Shown: positions 1-10,525 of the stretch, piece by piece
How the letters are laid out: every line of letters starts with the position of its first letter
Numbering within the stretch: position 1 is the stretch's first letter
Source of the DNA: Xylona heveae TC161
Lineage: Eukaryota > Ascomycota > Xylonomycetes > Xylonales > Xylonaceae
Reading direction: 5' to 3'
Assembly: GCF_001619985.1 (NCBI RefSeq)
Contig: NW_017264205.1
Coordinates: 669,608-733,607 of the forward strand
Length of the DNA: 64,000 nt
Position numbers and translations under genes: made by a program
Notes under the pieces: model-generated
The model's database searches: none
Told to the model about the DNA's origin: nothing
Seen by the model: the letters and a program-made list of their open reading frames with translations, nothing else

Positions 1-2192
1 GTGAAGTGTGGAACGTCGCTGATGAAATGCCACAAGTTGCCTTGGAGCCGGTCGTCCTTGCGACATTCAGGCAGGTCGAGGCGGGCGTCGATGAAGGAAA
101 CAAGGCGGTCGGTATCGGGGGGCGTGCGCGAGATGCGAGACTGCTCGGAGATGTACTCGAGCGTCTCGATATATGCTGCGAATCGAGTGCTGCTGGCTCG
201 GAGACCACATGATTCCGCTCCGTGCAAGTTCGGCAGCTGGATGCGCTGGAAAGTACTGGATCCTCGGAAGCAAGGAAAGATGGCGCCGACTAATGCAATG
301 CAGCGCGGACAGACTAGAAAGTCCTCGACAATGTCGCCGCCACTGTCGACAGGCGCACGCCAGTGCGAGCATGTTCCCATTTCGCCGGGACATGGCTCCT
401 CGGTAGACATGACGTGAAGAACGGCAAAGATGAGGCCAAGGTTACCAAGGCGCCGCCGGAGTGTCAAGATCCATGCCATTCGCACCCAGCGGAAGCTGAA
501 CATGCACTTTGAGCGAGTCCCTGGTGGTTTGGGTGCCGAAGGCTTGAAAAAATCTTTAAACCCTGCAGGCCCAAATACGGTGTCGAGGCACGAAGGGCAT
601 ATGTCGTACTTTGGGTAATCTCTCAGCGTATACCAGTCATTGTATCGCGAAGATGGACGAGACCGACGGCAGATACGAAGAGCTTCTAGTTGTGCCTTGA
701 AAGAAGGCGTTGGCTGAGCCATGTGTGAGCTGATTGGATCGTGATATGCTGGTGAATGTGAAAACCCCGGGGGTGGATTATGATGATGGTGGAACGGTGC
801 TTGAGCATGCAATGGAAATGTTTTTGGCGAAGGCGCCCGATCGCTGTATGAGGCAGATCTGGGACCCAACCGTGGGGGAGGTTGCAGAAACGGGGCTTGC
901 TCGCGAAGATAAATAGGAGCTGAAGGAGTCCGTCTATGGGATGAAGGTGAGCTAATCTCGATTCGTGGGCGTTCAATCGGGAAGGTAGAGTGTCGGGGAG
1001 AATTCTTGCCAAATCCGTATAATGAAGGCTCGTCTGGATCAACTGGAGTTGGATACTCATCATAGAACGACTCTTTTGAGTGCGAGTTCAAGTTTTTGTA
1101 TGGTGAGAGTGGCGACGGCGGTCGAGGCGAGATAGCTGGTGAATGACTTCGATGCTTATTCACTCGCAGATAGTGATCCTTTTCACTTCCATGGGAAATG
1201 TATCCTGGAGAGTGTGGGGGAGATGGTAAAACTGAGGGTGATCGAACTTCTGCCTTGTTTTCGCTTGCTCCCCAGCTCTGAGCGGAAGATCTGCCGCTCC
1301 ATGAAGAAGGCCTTGACTTTCTTTCATGAGAGTCATAATAAGTTTCGTGACTGATTGGTGACGAAGATCCGCCACTCATTGAACCATGCCAGCCGGGTCT
1401 GTCGCCATTGGCCGACCGTTGTCTTGATGTTGACAGGTGCTCTGACGGTGGCAGACTGTTGAGATATTTTTCCCATTGTTTCTCTCGTTGGTATGATCCA
1501 TCGCCTTGTAGGGACGATACTCTCCCATGTGGTGCGGCAGTAACATCGTTCTCGCGCCAGGCGCTTGAACTATACTGCTGACTGTCAATCGATGGTTGCC
1601 AGGCGGAAGAGCCTGCCTGGTAATTTTCATTCGACTTCTCCCGAGACGAAGCCGGACTGGAATGCTTCACGTTTGGAGGTTGAACCTCAGTTTCCAACCC
1701 GACAATTTTTGACGACTTATGAGTATTACCTTGTGAAGGGATAGCAGTTTTAGAGTAAGCATAAGGCGACGGTTGTCGACGAGGTACATGGATAACATCG
1801 TCATCATTGGTGTCATCTAATCTTGAGCCTGCCTGCGTTGCCGGCGGACCTTGATGCTTCGACAACCCGTCTTTCCGTGCATCAAAGCTACTTTGCACAT
1901 CTTTTTGGCGCTCAGATGTTTTGGAATTGTGGGGTGGATCGGCGCGGGGAAGAACCTCCAACAGAATCGGCTGCTGATCGACGGTCCCACGTGAGGGCAC
2001 CTCACCGCCATTTGGATCGGAGGAGCTGAGAGAATCAGACGAACCCAGTTCTTTGGACAATGCTTCGGTCTCATCCTCCACTGAAGGTGAAGGTGGCCAT
2101 CTCCTTCGCTTGGTCACATTCCGAGTGATTCTGTAACTGGACATTGTGTCTTGCGAATGATCACGTCCACGAGGATGACGAGAATAATCCAT
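1..2192 (-). CDS. Ser/Pro-rich protein with a conserved Cys-rich C-terminal domain, 3' end cut by the window
   Basis: One uninterrupted reading frame starts at the ATG at 2190-2192 and runs off the left window edge after about 730 codons, so the C-terminus is missing. The first 480 or so residues are low complexity, rich in Ser, Pro, His and Arg, and look disordered. After that the composition changes to a compact region with paired cysteines (CPSC near nt 590, CPRC near nt 310, single Cys between), many aromatics and short hydrophobic stretches, suggesting a zinc-binding fold. I do not recognise a named family. Similar Ser-rich proteins in aspergilli are sometimes labelled nuclear-matrix or SR-like, but the sequence gives no support for that role. 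The gene faces away from the Pga2-like gene across a 1.4-kb gap. Confidence 0.75.
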   Translation of the reverse strand, partial: MDYSRHPRGRDHSQDTMSSYRITRNVTKRRRWPPSPSVEDETEALSKELGSSDSLSSSDPNGGEVPSRGTVDQQPILLEVLPRADPPHNSKTSERQKDVQSSFDARKDGLSKHQGPPATQAGSRLDDTNDDDVIHVPRRQPSPYAYSKTAIPSQGNTHKSSKIVGLETEVQPPNVKHSSPASSREKSNENYQAGSSAWQPSIDSQQYSSSAWRENDVTAAPHGRVSSLQGDGSYQREKQWEKYLNSLPPSEHLSTSRQRSANGDRPGWHGSMSGGSSSPISHETYYDSHERKSRPSSWSGRSSAQSWGASENKAEVRSPSVLPSPPHSPGYISHGSEKDHYLRVNKHRSHSPAISPRPPSPLSPYKNLNSHSKESFYDEYPTPVDPDEPSLYGFGKNSPRHSTFPIERPRIEISSPSSHRRTPSAPIYLREQAPFLQPPPRLGPRSASYSDRAPSPKTFPLHAQAPFHHHHNPPPGFSHSPAYHDPISSHMAQPTPSFKAQLEALRICRRSRPSSRYNDWYTLRDYPKYDICPSCLDTVFGPAGFKDFFKPSAPKPPGTRSKCMFSFRWVRMAWILTLRRRLGNLGLIFAVLHVMSTEEPCPGEMGTCSHWRAPVDSGGDIVEDFLVCPRCIALVGAIFPCFRGSSTFQRIQLPNLHGAESCGLRASSTRFAAYIETLEYISEQSRISRTPPDTDRLVSFIDARLDLPECRKDDRLQGNLWHFISDVPHF

Positions 2193-3574
2193 CTTAGGAA
2201 TTCTCACGTCACTAAGACATTAATCAGCATACTATCGAAATGAAATTGTACTAATAGGCCTTGAACATGCTATATTACCTGGTGTAAGATCTCGTCGTTA
2301 TTTGTGGACGTGAAAGTTCTGGCGCTGGTTGTCGTGAATAAGCATGGCTTGAGGATGAGCGTCTGCGAGGTCGCGTGCCAGGCATGTCAACGGTTCAAGC
2401 GTAGCACAAAAACGATGAGCCAAAATTCACCATGGAAAATTATGAAGAAAACAAATGCAGAAGCAGCTCTAATGAAGAATTGCGATCATTCTGAGAGGAT
2501 ATAGGCATTTGGCCATGCTCATTAACCAGCGCTGTCCCAACGGTCCAAAAGTTTTACGTACGGAGTAGGACAAGAGGTGGTGTCAACTCTTCCCAACCGG
2601 CCCGCATACACTTGGACTGACGTATTTTATTCACAGACAAGTCTAGATCGTCAGAAGATGATTGGTTTCTGCGTTGCATAAAGACGGGCTGACCGCTAAA
2701 AAAGAAAAGAGCATCGAGGCAAGGATCATTTGGTGTGTTATTCGACTGCGTTATAGGTACTTAAAGTCCGGGGAGCACAATGTCATGCACCTGTACTCTT
2801 TTGCGTTATCGTGGTTTTACTATTGTGTCGGTCAGACTTTATACAATAGTCATCAAAGGGAGCCTCATTTCTGCTACGCATCAAGGTCCATTCTACACAG
2901 TCTTCACCCCCGTTCTGTCGTGGTCTTTGTGCCGGATGTGGTTTGTAAAGAGGGTGTTGCAAAAAAGGGACCCTCCACAACCGATTGGATCCTCTGAGCG
3001 AGATCGCCCCAGTGGCGACCAAACAGCTTCAAAGCCGAACATCTCCCTGTCCACAAAGGGCCCCTTTTGAATCCGGCAAGAAAATATCCAATGCTAGAAG
3101 ATAGACTTGGTGAGCGACCAGCTTCTATGACATTGTCTTTCCAGGAAGGACAAGACAAGGGTTGACGATGATGATCTTGTCGCGGATTGTAGCACAGAGT
3201 GCGTATTATTCGACAACGAAATACCAAATGCTGCCGACGCGTCAAGTATTCTGTAGCCCGAAAATAAGAAAAGTGTTTGCCACGCCCTCATGCACAGAGC
3301 GTCGCGAAAAATCTCCCGACTCCGAAAATGAATAGAAAAATAAGACCTCCAGAATGCACGTTCCCGAGAATTAAACGATAACGTAAATTATTCCGAAGTG
3401 AGCTGTCTGGAGAAAAGCGAGCAGTTGTCCAAAAACTTTGTGATACCCACCGCGTAAACAATCCCCCAATACCAAATTACTCCATGCCTGTCACTAAAAC
3501 CTTTGTTGAAAATCCAACGACCACAGTAATATCATAATGATCCCGAGAAATGAGACGATACTCAAACATGCATA
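2193..3574. other. Intergenic region, no gene seen
   Basis: This 1.4-kb stretch separates the start of the Ser/Pro-rich gene from the 3' end of the Pga2-like gene. Only short ORFs of up to about 110 codons occur, with no family resemblance or splice pattern. A GTACGGAGTA-type motif lies near 2559, the same motif seen at several other places in the window. Confidence 0.5.
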
Positions 3575-4000
3575 TCATTCCGGTATCAGAAACTGCTCAA
3601 TCTCCTTATCTGACTCTGTCGGATCTTCTTCAGCGCGTCGTCGCTCTTCCTCGTCCAGGATTCTGCGAATCAACTGTCGCTGTCTTCGCCTAGCAGTCTG
3701 CCCCCAGCTCGGACCGACAACGCCAACATCCTCTTCCTCGCTGTCTTCAGGAATGCCTATTTGACCTCGTAAGGAGTTTGGCGATACGGCTGCAGGACTC
3801 GAATGCGACTCTTCGGAGTCGAGCTTCCTCTCGTGGTCTTTTGCTTGGAACCTGGCTCCCAACTGAATAAGATATGGGCGAAGTAAGCAATATCCGCCAA
3901 TAATGATGACCAGACGAATGTAATCGTAGACGGTCAGATTGGCAAGCGACCTTGACACATTGTGATGGAGATTGCTAGCCCACGCGTTGATTTGTGCCAT
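3575..4000 (-). CDS. Pga2-like ER membrane protein involved in protein trafficking
   Basis: This 141-aa protein resembles the fungal PGA2 family (Processing of Gas1 and ALP), small ER or nuclear-envelope proteins needed for export of secretory cargo. A single membrane segment lies near residues 26-44, followed at once by a conserved cytosolic stretch (RPYLIQLGARFQAKDHER). The tail is acidic and then basic, with Arg/Glu runs suggesting a coiled coil. The frame is open 87 codons further upstream, but conservation begins at the internal ATG (nt 3998-4000), and the extension reads as UTR, so the shorter start was chosen. Length fits the family. It shares a 578-bp intergenic region head to head with the CENP-S gene. 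No intron is needed. Confidence 0.82.
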   Translation of the reverse strand: MAQINAWASNLHHNVSRSLANLTVYDYIRLVIIIGGYCLLRPYLIQLGARFQAKDHERKLDSEESHSSPAAVSPNSLRGQIGIPEDSEEEDVGVVGPSWGQTARRRQRQLIRRILDEEERRRAEEDPTESDKEIEQFLIPE

Positions 4001-4578
4001 AGCGATGCCGCACCGTTTATTGCGCGGTAGAATATGTATTATTGATTTCAGCTGAACAACACAAGAACACTGAACATCAGCGAGCGATTCGAAAAAAAGC
4101 AATTTGAGAATCACAAGCAAAAGATCAAAGCTTGGAATAATAAAGGAAAGAAGCTCTGAGAAGCAACGCAAAAGGACAGATGAATGATTCCCAACCCGGA
4201 GAATAGAAGAATCTGGGGTAGCTCTGTTGCCTGTGAATACCCCAAGGGACCCTTTAACCAATAGAGTCTGGTATGTCTCTTAGTTAAACCCCGACACGCT
4301 AGACCTTGTTCACATCAGTAATGCCACGGCAACTCCCGCTCTCTCTTCCCTAACGCGAAAGAACGCGGATATCTCCATTCGGTGCGCGTTCAAATGATAA
4401 CGCTGCATAAAATGTTGTGTATACGCATTATCACCTTCAATCAATCGATATGACACCCTAAATTCTTCAGTGTCTATCTTAAAAAAGTAGATGTTCCTCT
4501 GCTGCTCGGTACACCTTCTCAGTATATAAGTGCATCTTTCCGAGCAAAATACCGAATCAAATATTTTAGAGCATCATC
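4001..4578. promoter_or_regulatory. Shared divergent promoter region (Pga2-like / CENP-S)
   Basis: The 578 bp lie between the starts of two divergent genes and must hold both promoters and both 5' leaders. A TATA-like TATATAAG at 4523-4530 precedes the CENP-S ATG by about 50 bp; whether it works as a TATA box is not shown by the sequence. Confidence 0.4.
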
Positions 4579-5372
4579 ATGGCAGAGCTATCCGAGAGCG
4601 AAGCACTCGAGCAAGTCAGTCCTCTGCTATCTTCTATTTGGATTTTCATTTCACATTTGACATGTTTAATCTAATCCGTAACTTATACGTATGAAGTTAC
4701 TAACAATTATCATTTGGAGATAGAGGCTCAAGTCAGCACTATGGTACTCCATTGGCAAGATTGTGGACGAGGAGTCGTTGAAACTGGACGTAAACGCCAC
4801 GCCGCAATTCATTGGAGCCTTGACAGAGATGGTTTGGGCACAGATTGGTATGTCGTCTCCCGCATAGTGTTCGCTTCTCGTTCTCCTGGTGGGCTGGTAG
4901 CATAACCTTACTTTTCCGGCGTATCTGCCGGCTCCTTTCATCCTATCCGCCGGTTGAGTGAGCAAGGGATTGAACAAAGAACTAAATTAAATTCGGAATG
5001 ATCGATAGAAACCGTGAGCAAAGATCTCGAAAGTTTCGCAAAGTACGTCTTGTATTGTGATCATTGTTATTCTATTCCTCTTTCACCCATATTCTGCCCT
5101 GTCGAGTTCGGGGCGTAACTCCACTTTTGCCTTTCTAGGTACAAACGCGGATGCAGTTGAAGGAATACAATGGGAGAACAACTACGAGAGAGCAAAAACT
5201 GATAAGATTTAATCCTAGACACGCCGGCCGAACAACCATAACAACAGACGACGTACTACTTCTCACGCGCCGAAATGAAGGGCTGGAGAGCTTGATCCGA
5301 TCGTTCGTCGACGGATTGCGTGGTGCCAGCCAGGGTGGGCGCGGCGGGCAGGGAAAGTCTCGCCGGAGATAG
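4579..5372 (+). CDS. CENP-S / MHF1 histone-fold protein (four exons)
   Basis: Exons 4579-4614, 4724-4847, 5009-5042 and 5219-5372 join in phase to give 115 aa. No single ORF reveals the gene. The first intron has a perfect TACTAAC branch site at 4698-4704. The product matches CENP-S (MHF1/APITD1): the first helix carries LKSALWYSIGKIVDEE, the second the stretch around TPQFIGALTEMVW, then KDLESFAKHAGRTTI and the DDVLLLTRRN segment that closes the histone fold, ending in a Gly/Arg-rich tail. In known systems CENP-S pairs with CENP-X, joins CENP-T/W at the kinetochore and acts with FANCM/Mph1 at stalled forks. CENP-X is not in this window. The third intron begins at a clean GTACGT; reading past it would hit a stop at once. 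Confidence 0.88.
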
Positions 5373-5819
5373 TAACCATTACGAATTCGATCAGATTCCC
5401 GAAAAATTTGCGGCGTTCAGGCGTAATAATATCCCAAAAAAGGGTATCTCAATTTGTAGCATCTGAGCGAATTGAACATATAAGATATTATACCATTTCA
5501 TGACTTCATTTCCTTGGATATTACATGAACTGATTTGGAGACTATAAATACATGAGATTGAGAAGAAGAAAGTAGGAAAAGTTCAAGTGGTATTATATGT
5601 CGTTACAATCCAGGATAGGAAAAAGGTTCCATTGTTGAAACATGGTCGTCGCCACAATGGAGAAAAATCCAAGACTCGTGGCATCTCTTGAGCAGTCAAA
5701 TGCCAAAGATATTGGGCGCCAATTATAGATGTGCGCGCAATCAAGTCGAAAATCTGCATTGCGTCGTCTCATAGCCTAATTAAGGCTTGGGAAAAAGAAG
5801 TTCAACGCGGCAATGACAT
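5373..5819. other. Short convergent intergenic region
   Basis: This is the gap between the 3' ends of CENP-S and the MARVEL protein. It is AT-rich and has no coding signal. It presumably holds both 3' UTRs. Confidence 0.5.
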
Positions 5820-6758
5820 TTAAAAGTGACCCCTTGTAGCGCCGTAGTTGGTCGTGGGCGAGGTGTAATAGCCATGCGAGTTATCGACACTGGGAAGCGT
5901 CGGCTCCGGAGCGTACTTGTAGCTGTGGTCTGGCGCAGCCATGGTTGAACCCGTGTATCCAGTCTCGGCAGACGGGCGCATGTCGGCATGAGGCTTGTCC
6001 GAGTTGATAGTTCCGAGCTCGGCAGCGGCACCATTGCCATAGGCGTCTCTGGTGGTCTTAGGTCCGCGGCGTCTTCTGAAGAAAGGCTTGCGGCCAGCGC
6101 CTCCGGTGTAGTTGTTTGCGGGAGAGGGACCAAAGCGCTTGTCCTTTTGGTGGTGCTTTCTCAAAGCGAGCTGCAAGAGGGCAGAAAAGATGAAGAGCAT
6201 ACTAGATGACGTCAGTAAAAGAATTTCCTCTCATCCATGCAGGACTCTGAATGCGATCAAAACCTACATGTTGATAATAGCGACGGCAAAAGAGGACTTC
6301 TCAAGTTTGCATGCCTGGCCAAGGTTCGGCGCGTAGGTAACAGTATCGCCGTGGTGGAAACCGAATCCATTCTTTCCGTAGCCCGGGTCGCCACTGTTCG
6401 CAGGGCCAGATCCGAGAGGGGTATTAACATTGCCGGTGCAGCTGCCGACGCCGTGACGGGTCAAGATGGCAATAGCGACGAAGCATCCGACAAAGCAGAT
6501 ATCCAGAAGAATAGCGACGAGGGCGAAGAAAGTCACGCCGCCGAGGAAGCAGGTAAAGAGGATGGCTAGAATGGTATAGAGAACCGCAGCGCCCGACATG
6601 CCCTCAACCGCTTTCATCCATCTTGCAATGGTCAAGTCACGGTTGGCCAAGACAGCCAAGTAGTAAGAAAAGATGGCGAGGATGAGGGCGGAGGCCAAGA
6701 ACTGGATGCATCGTAGCGTAGTGGCCGTGAGTTTAAGCGTAAGACCGCCTAAACCCAT
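5820..6758 (-). CDS. MARVEL-domain four-pass membrane protein
   Basis: Exon 6268-6758 and exon 5820-6201 are joined across a 66-nt intron with a GTAGGT donor and a CTAG acceptor, giving 290 aa. Four hydrophobic segments are visible: near residues 14-37, 55-76, 80-100 and, across the splice junction, 155-178. The last is separated from the third by a Gly/Asn-rich extracellular loop with two cysteines. The order and spacing fit the MARVEL family, a fold associated with membrane apposition and, in fungi, plasma-membrane microdomains. The cytosolic tail of about 110 residues is Lys/Arg-rich, then Pro/Tyr/Gly-rich. The substrate or partner cannot be read from the sequence. Confidence 0.8.
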
Positions 6759-7767
6759 GATGATGGTGATATTTCAAGAGTGAACTTTTCTCCTTGGTGT
6801 CGTCGTCGACGACTTTTCCTCGTGGACAGAAAGGTTGTTGTGGCAATAAAAAGTCGACAAGGGGGTTGTGGGAAAGGGGAATGAGGGGAATTAAAGAAGA
6901 CGGGGAAATGGCGGTCTTTTTCTCTCCAGGGTCTGTAAAAAGCCCTTAACGCAAGGTTCTAACACTTTTCAAGTCCGGTTACTACGTTGCTACTGGGGAT
7001 AGCACGCGGGTACCTGTGAGCAAATACACAGGCTAAGCAAGTTTTCTGCTCTAGGGCTTCGGATTTCATCTAGCGGAAAACCATGGCATCATTGTCTCCT
7101 CAGTCTGGACCCACTGGGTACTTTAATCTACTCGCCAAGAGTTTGATTATACTTGGGCTTGCGAATATGACGTAGTATTCTGTACGGCCAACGATTGTAC
7201 TTGGAGTAGTGAAAGAACCGATTAACTTCACAAGTTGCCGAGACACATTCCAGCACAAGCAAGGGACAACGAGCAAGGGAAGTACTCTGCACACAAGATT
7301 GAGTACACTTCAAGTACTTATCTGCGCATTCTGCAACACAGTAGGGCAGGAAAAAGTTGAGGGAAGGGTGGGTAAACTGATGACGCAGCGTCCGCCAAGC
7401 GAGATGAAGATGGGGAAGAGAAGAGATTGCGACCAGATTGGCTTGACAATCGGTAAGCGAGCCAATTGTAATTTTGCAAAGTAATTGTGGCTTGGCCCTT
7501 CTAGTGTCGTGGCTCAATCGCCTGCGCCTCACACAGCCCCTGCTCGACTCTGGGGAAAGCGACCGAGCTTGCATCATTTGCCAGGCAACAAAGTATCTTC
7601 TCTTCAATAAGGCAGCAACCTCGAGCCTCTTTGACACCAAATCCATAACAGGAGACTAAAAGAAATATTGGTACATTCGTAAAACGCCAACCATTCTGGT
7701 ACCCGCTGTCCCAGATCTTCCGATTAACCTATTAAAAGTGCTGAATCAATGCACAATAACTGGTACC
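6759..7767. other. Intergenic region, no convincing gene
   Basis: The region upstream of the MARVEL gene extends to the 3' end of the dehydrogenase gene. The longest ORF (7128-7646, minus, 172 codons) has an irregular composition and no family resemblance, so it is treated as chance. Confidence 0.5.
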
Positions 7768-9149
7768 CTACGCTTGAGCGCTCATGTCCACCATGATCTT
7801 CACATGCCGATCCTTCTCGTTTATCAAGGCTTTGTAGCCATGTTCCTCAATGTCATCCAGCTTAATTTTGCTGGTAATCATATTGCGTGGGTTAAGCTTC
7901 CCTATAATCCTGTTAGCTAATAATAGAACTATTTTGATCTTCTCCGGACTCTTTGACCAACCTGTAGCGAGGGCGTCAATGACGGCGGGAAAGTCTCCGC
8001 GAACAAACGTGGCCGTGCCCATATACCGCTTCTCTCGAAACACAAAAGCGTCTGGAAGTATGGTAGCTTTCCTGCCCCATACTGCGACATTGACAAGTGT
8101 GCCTCGAGCTCTCAGTGCCTGAACGCCAGCGTCGAGACCGACTTGGACCCCTGCACAATCGAATACCAAATCTACACCATAACCGTTTGTTAGGTCACGG
8201 CATTCTTGCACCACATCAACTTTGGTAGGGTCGAAAACGTGCTTTGCACCAAAATTTTTCGCATACTGTTGTCGCTGGGCCGCTACTTCGGAGACGATGA
8301 CGTTTTTGGCACCTCGCGCGATCAAACATTGTAACATTGCTAATCCAATCGGCCCACCGCCGAGAACCAAAATCGTATCGTCTTCCTTAAAAGGGCTGAT
8401 GGAAATGGCATGCCATGCGACAGAAAGGGGCTCAATCAAGGCTGTAAATTGATCAGCTATTGAGATTTATTTTGCTATCAAGAGAGATCTTACCTCCGAT
8501 GTCCATCGGAATGCTTTCTGGTAAGACGTATACTGCATCTCGTGGAGCCGTCATATGCTCTGAGAAGCCTCCGCCCCATCCTAATGCTCATGAGTGACAT
8601 GCTCAATGCGATTCCACGAGATCCCACTTACCGCTCACTCCGATGAAACCGTTTTGGTAGCAACAGTTTATGAAGCCATCTTTGCACGCTCCACAAGTCC
8701 CATCATAGATGATTGGCTGCACCACAACATGCTGGCCCGGCTTAATGTCATGGACATCCTCTCCCACCTCTTCTACCACTCCTGTGAACTCGTGCCCGAC
8801 GACCAGCGGGGCCTTCTCTTTGGTAATGGGATGTGGCGTGGTGGGGATCAGATTGGGGCCATGGACATATTCATGAAGATCTAGAATGATTAGTTCAAAG
8901 GCTCCTTATAATTGAAAACCGCGTCGCGAACTTACCAGTCCCACAAATTCCGACAAAAGCTGGCTTGAGCTATTGTTACAGTCATTTTGTCAATTAATGT
9001 AGTTATAAAGCATGTCGCGTATCTTCAGGTCCCACCTTGATCTGATTTTTCCCACAGACGGGAATAGGAATCCGTTCGAGGCGAATATCTTCTTTTCCGT
9101 AATACCTCAGCGCCTTCATATCATCAGACTCAAACTTTCCTTTCGCCAT
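7768..9149 (-). CDS. Zinc-dependent (R,R)-butanediol-dehydrogenase-type alcohol dehydrogenase
   Basis: Six exons (9036-9149, 8936-8969, 8632-8880, 8494-8580, 7962-8441, 7768-7901) give 365 aa. This is a medium-chain zinc dehydrogenase of the BDH1 type, which interconverts acetoin or diacetyl with butanediol in the cytosol. Visible marks: catalytic zinc Cys in GICGTD (about residue 47), GHE in the zinc site, a structural-zinc cysteine cluster around CGACKDGFINCC, the conserved IEPLSVAWHA, and the Rossmann GGGPIGL. The last intron (7902-7961) is 60 nt, in frame and stop-free. Its removal restores the family spacing at DALATG-KLNP, so I treat it as spliced. Translation could also start at the Met at 9117-9119, the usual family start; the frame remains open upstream to 9365. 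Confidence 0.87.
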
Positions 9150-10525
9150 GATGCTCGAATCTAGATTTGAACTGTGACTTGTCGCAGAACTATAGGGAGG
9201 CTGATTTTCATAATTTAACCCTCTGGAAAAACCAATGCTCATAGAAGACCGATTGCTGGATTCAAAATGCGTTCGTTGACCGAAGACACGAAAGCCCCAG
9301 ACCCCATAACGCGGGGTTCCCGTGTGGGGAAGTTGCCGCCAAATCTTGGCCGCCAAACGAACCATGGTGAGCAGAGTGCCATTGAAACACGCCTAAAAAA
9401 ACAACAACCCGAATAGCGTAGCACATGAAGCCTTCGCTGAAAAAAGGAGGGGTGGGAAGACGCCTCAAGTAGAAAAGGGTCATCTGTTCGACTTCCCCCG
9501 CAATTTGAGTTTCCCGTCAGCGGGCCAGCTAAACCGAGTTTATTAGTGGTGGGGAAAACGAACATCGTGAACCCCGAGCTCCGCGACCTCCCCGGATCGC
9601 ATGACGCGATGACGAAAAAAGACTGTCACACAGGGACCAAAGGAACCCTGTTCTGTTGAGGCCAAGCAGTCCATTCAAGCGGAATACGATCCAGTAGGAC
9701 AGCATGCTACTGTGCACGCGCGGATCGTTGCCGATCTCCTCGTCCTGTCGCCCAAATTTGCATGTTAAGAAATACGATTAACTATCTGAGGGGAAATTGG
9801 ATCTCCATGCAATCATGTCACCACCCTATAACAATGCGTGAGCCATTTCCCAGGTTGTGACCCCACGCCAACGGACTTGTTCTTATGGTGCTTCTCCGAC
9901 TTATCGTACTCACCAACTCTCTACTATAAGCTGTAGGATCTCGGAGTGTTCTATCCGAACCAATCAGCCCTAGCGAGACGAGGAAATTCTCTCTTTTGAC
10001 TTATGCTCAATAACCAGTTCTAGGGCTAACTATTAAGCTCGCTTTTAGCTCTACCGGTAGTCACAACTGCTCCTCAGCTGCATCTTTAAGGCTTGGAGAC
10101 TTGAACCCTGCGTATTACTGACCCTTTTTCTTTAGTGCTCTACGGAGTTGTATCCTACCCACCTAAATTATGCAATCAACGTTTTGCAAATAATCACGTA
10201 CAAGAGCCGCAGCAGAGAACATGTTTGTCGTCAAGAACAGACCAAATGTGGAGACAACGGCAAAGAATTTCCCCATCGCTCATATCATTTCACTTTTGAC
10301 TCGGTCGCTTGACATAATATGTTAATTTTTCGGAACATAAACTTCATTCAGATTTGTTCAAATTTGATGACAATTTACTCAGAGGCCAATAGCTTCACGA
10401 AGAGGCTACGCAAACTACCTTCTTGCGCAACGACCGACTTTCTTCGTAGAGGAAGAGTCTTCTACTACCTCACAATGCCCGAGCACCGTGACATTGGTCT
10501 GAGAAAAATAAACCAATGTGTCCCT
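9150..10525. other. Intergenic region, no gene seen
   Basis: This 1.4-kb gap separates the dehydrogenase start from the 3' end of the pore-former-like gene. Short ORFs only. The part next to 9150 must contain the dehydrogenase promoter. No repeat or RNA gene was recognised. Confidence 0.45.

Noticed and set aside
4001-4261. 87-residue N-terminal extension of the Pga2-like protein
   Set aside because: Conservation begins at the internal Met, and the extension lies in the shared divergent promoter region.
5141-5218. Exon of CENP-S beginning right after the TAG at 5139
   Set aside because: Joined to exon 3 it meets a stop after about seven codons. The acceptor at 5217-5218 restores the histone-fold sequence.
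7128-7646. 172-codon minus-strand ORF between the MARVEL and dehydrogenase genes
   Set aside because: Irregular composition, no start context, no domain, and no matching splice sites.
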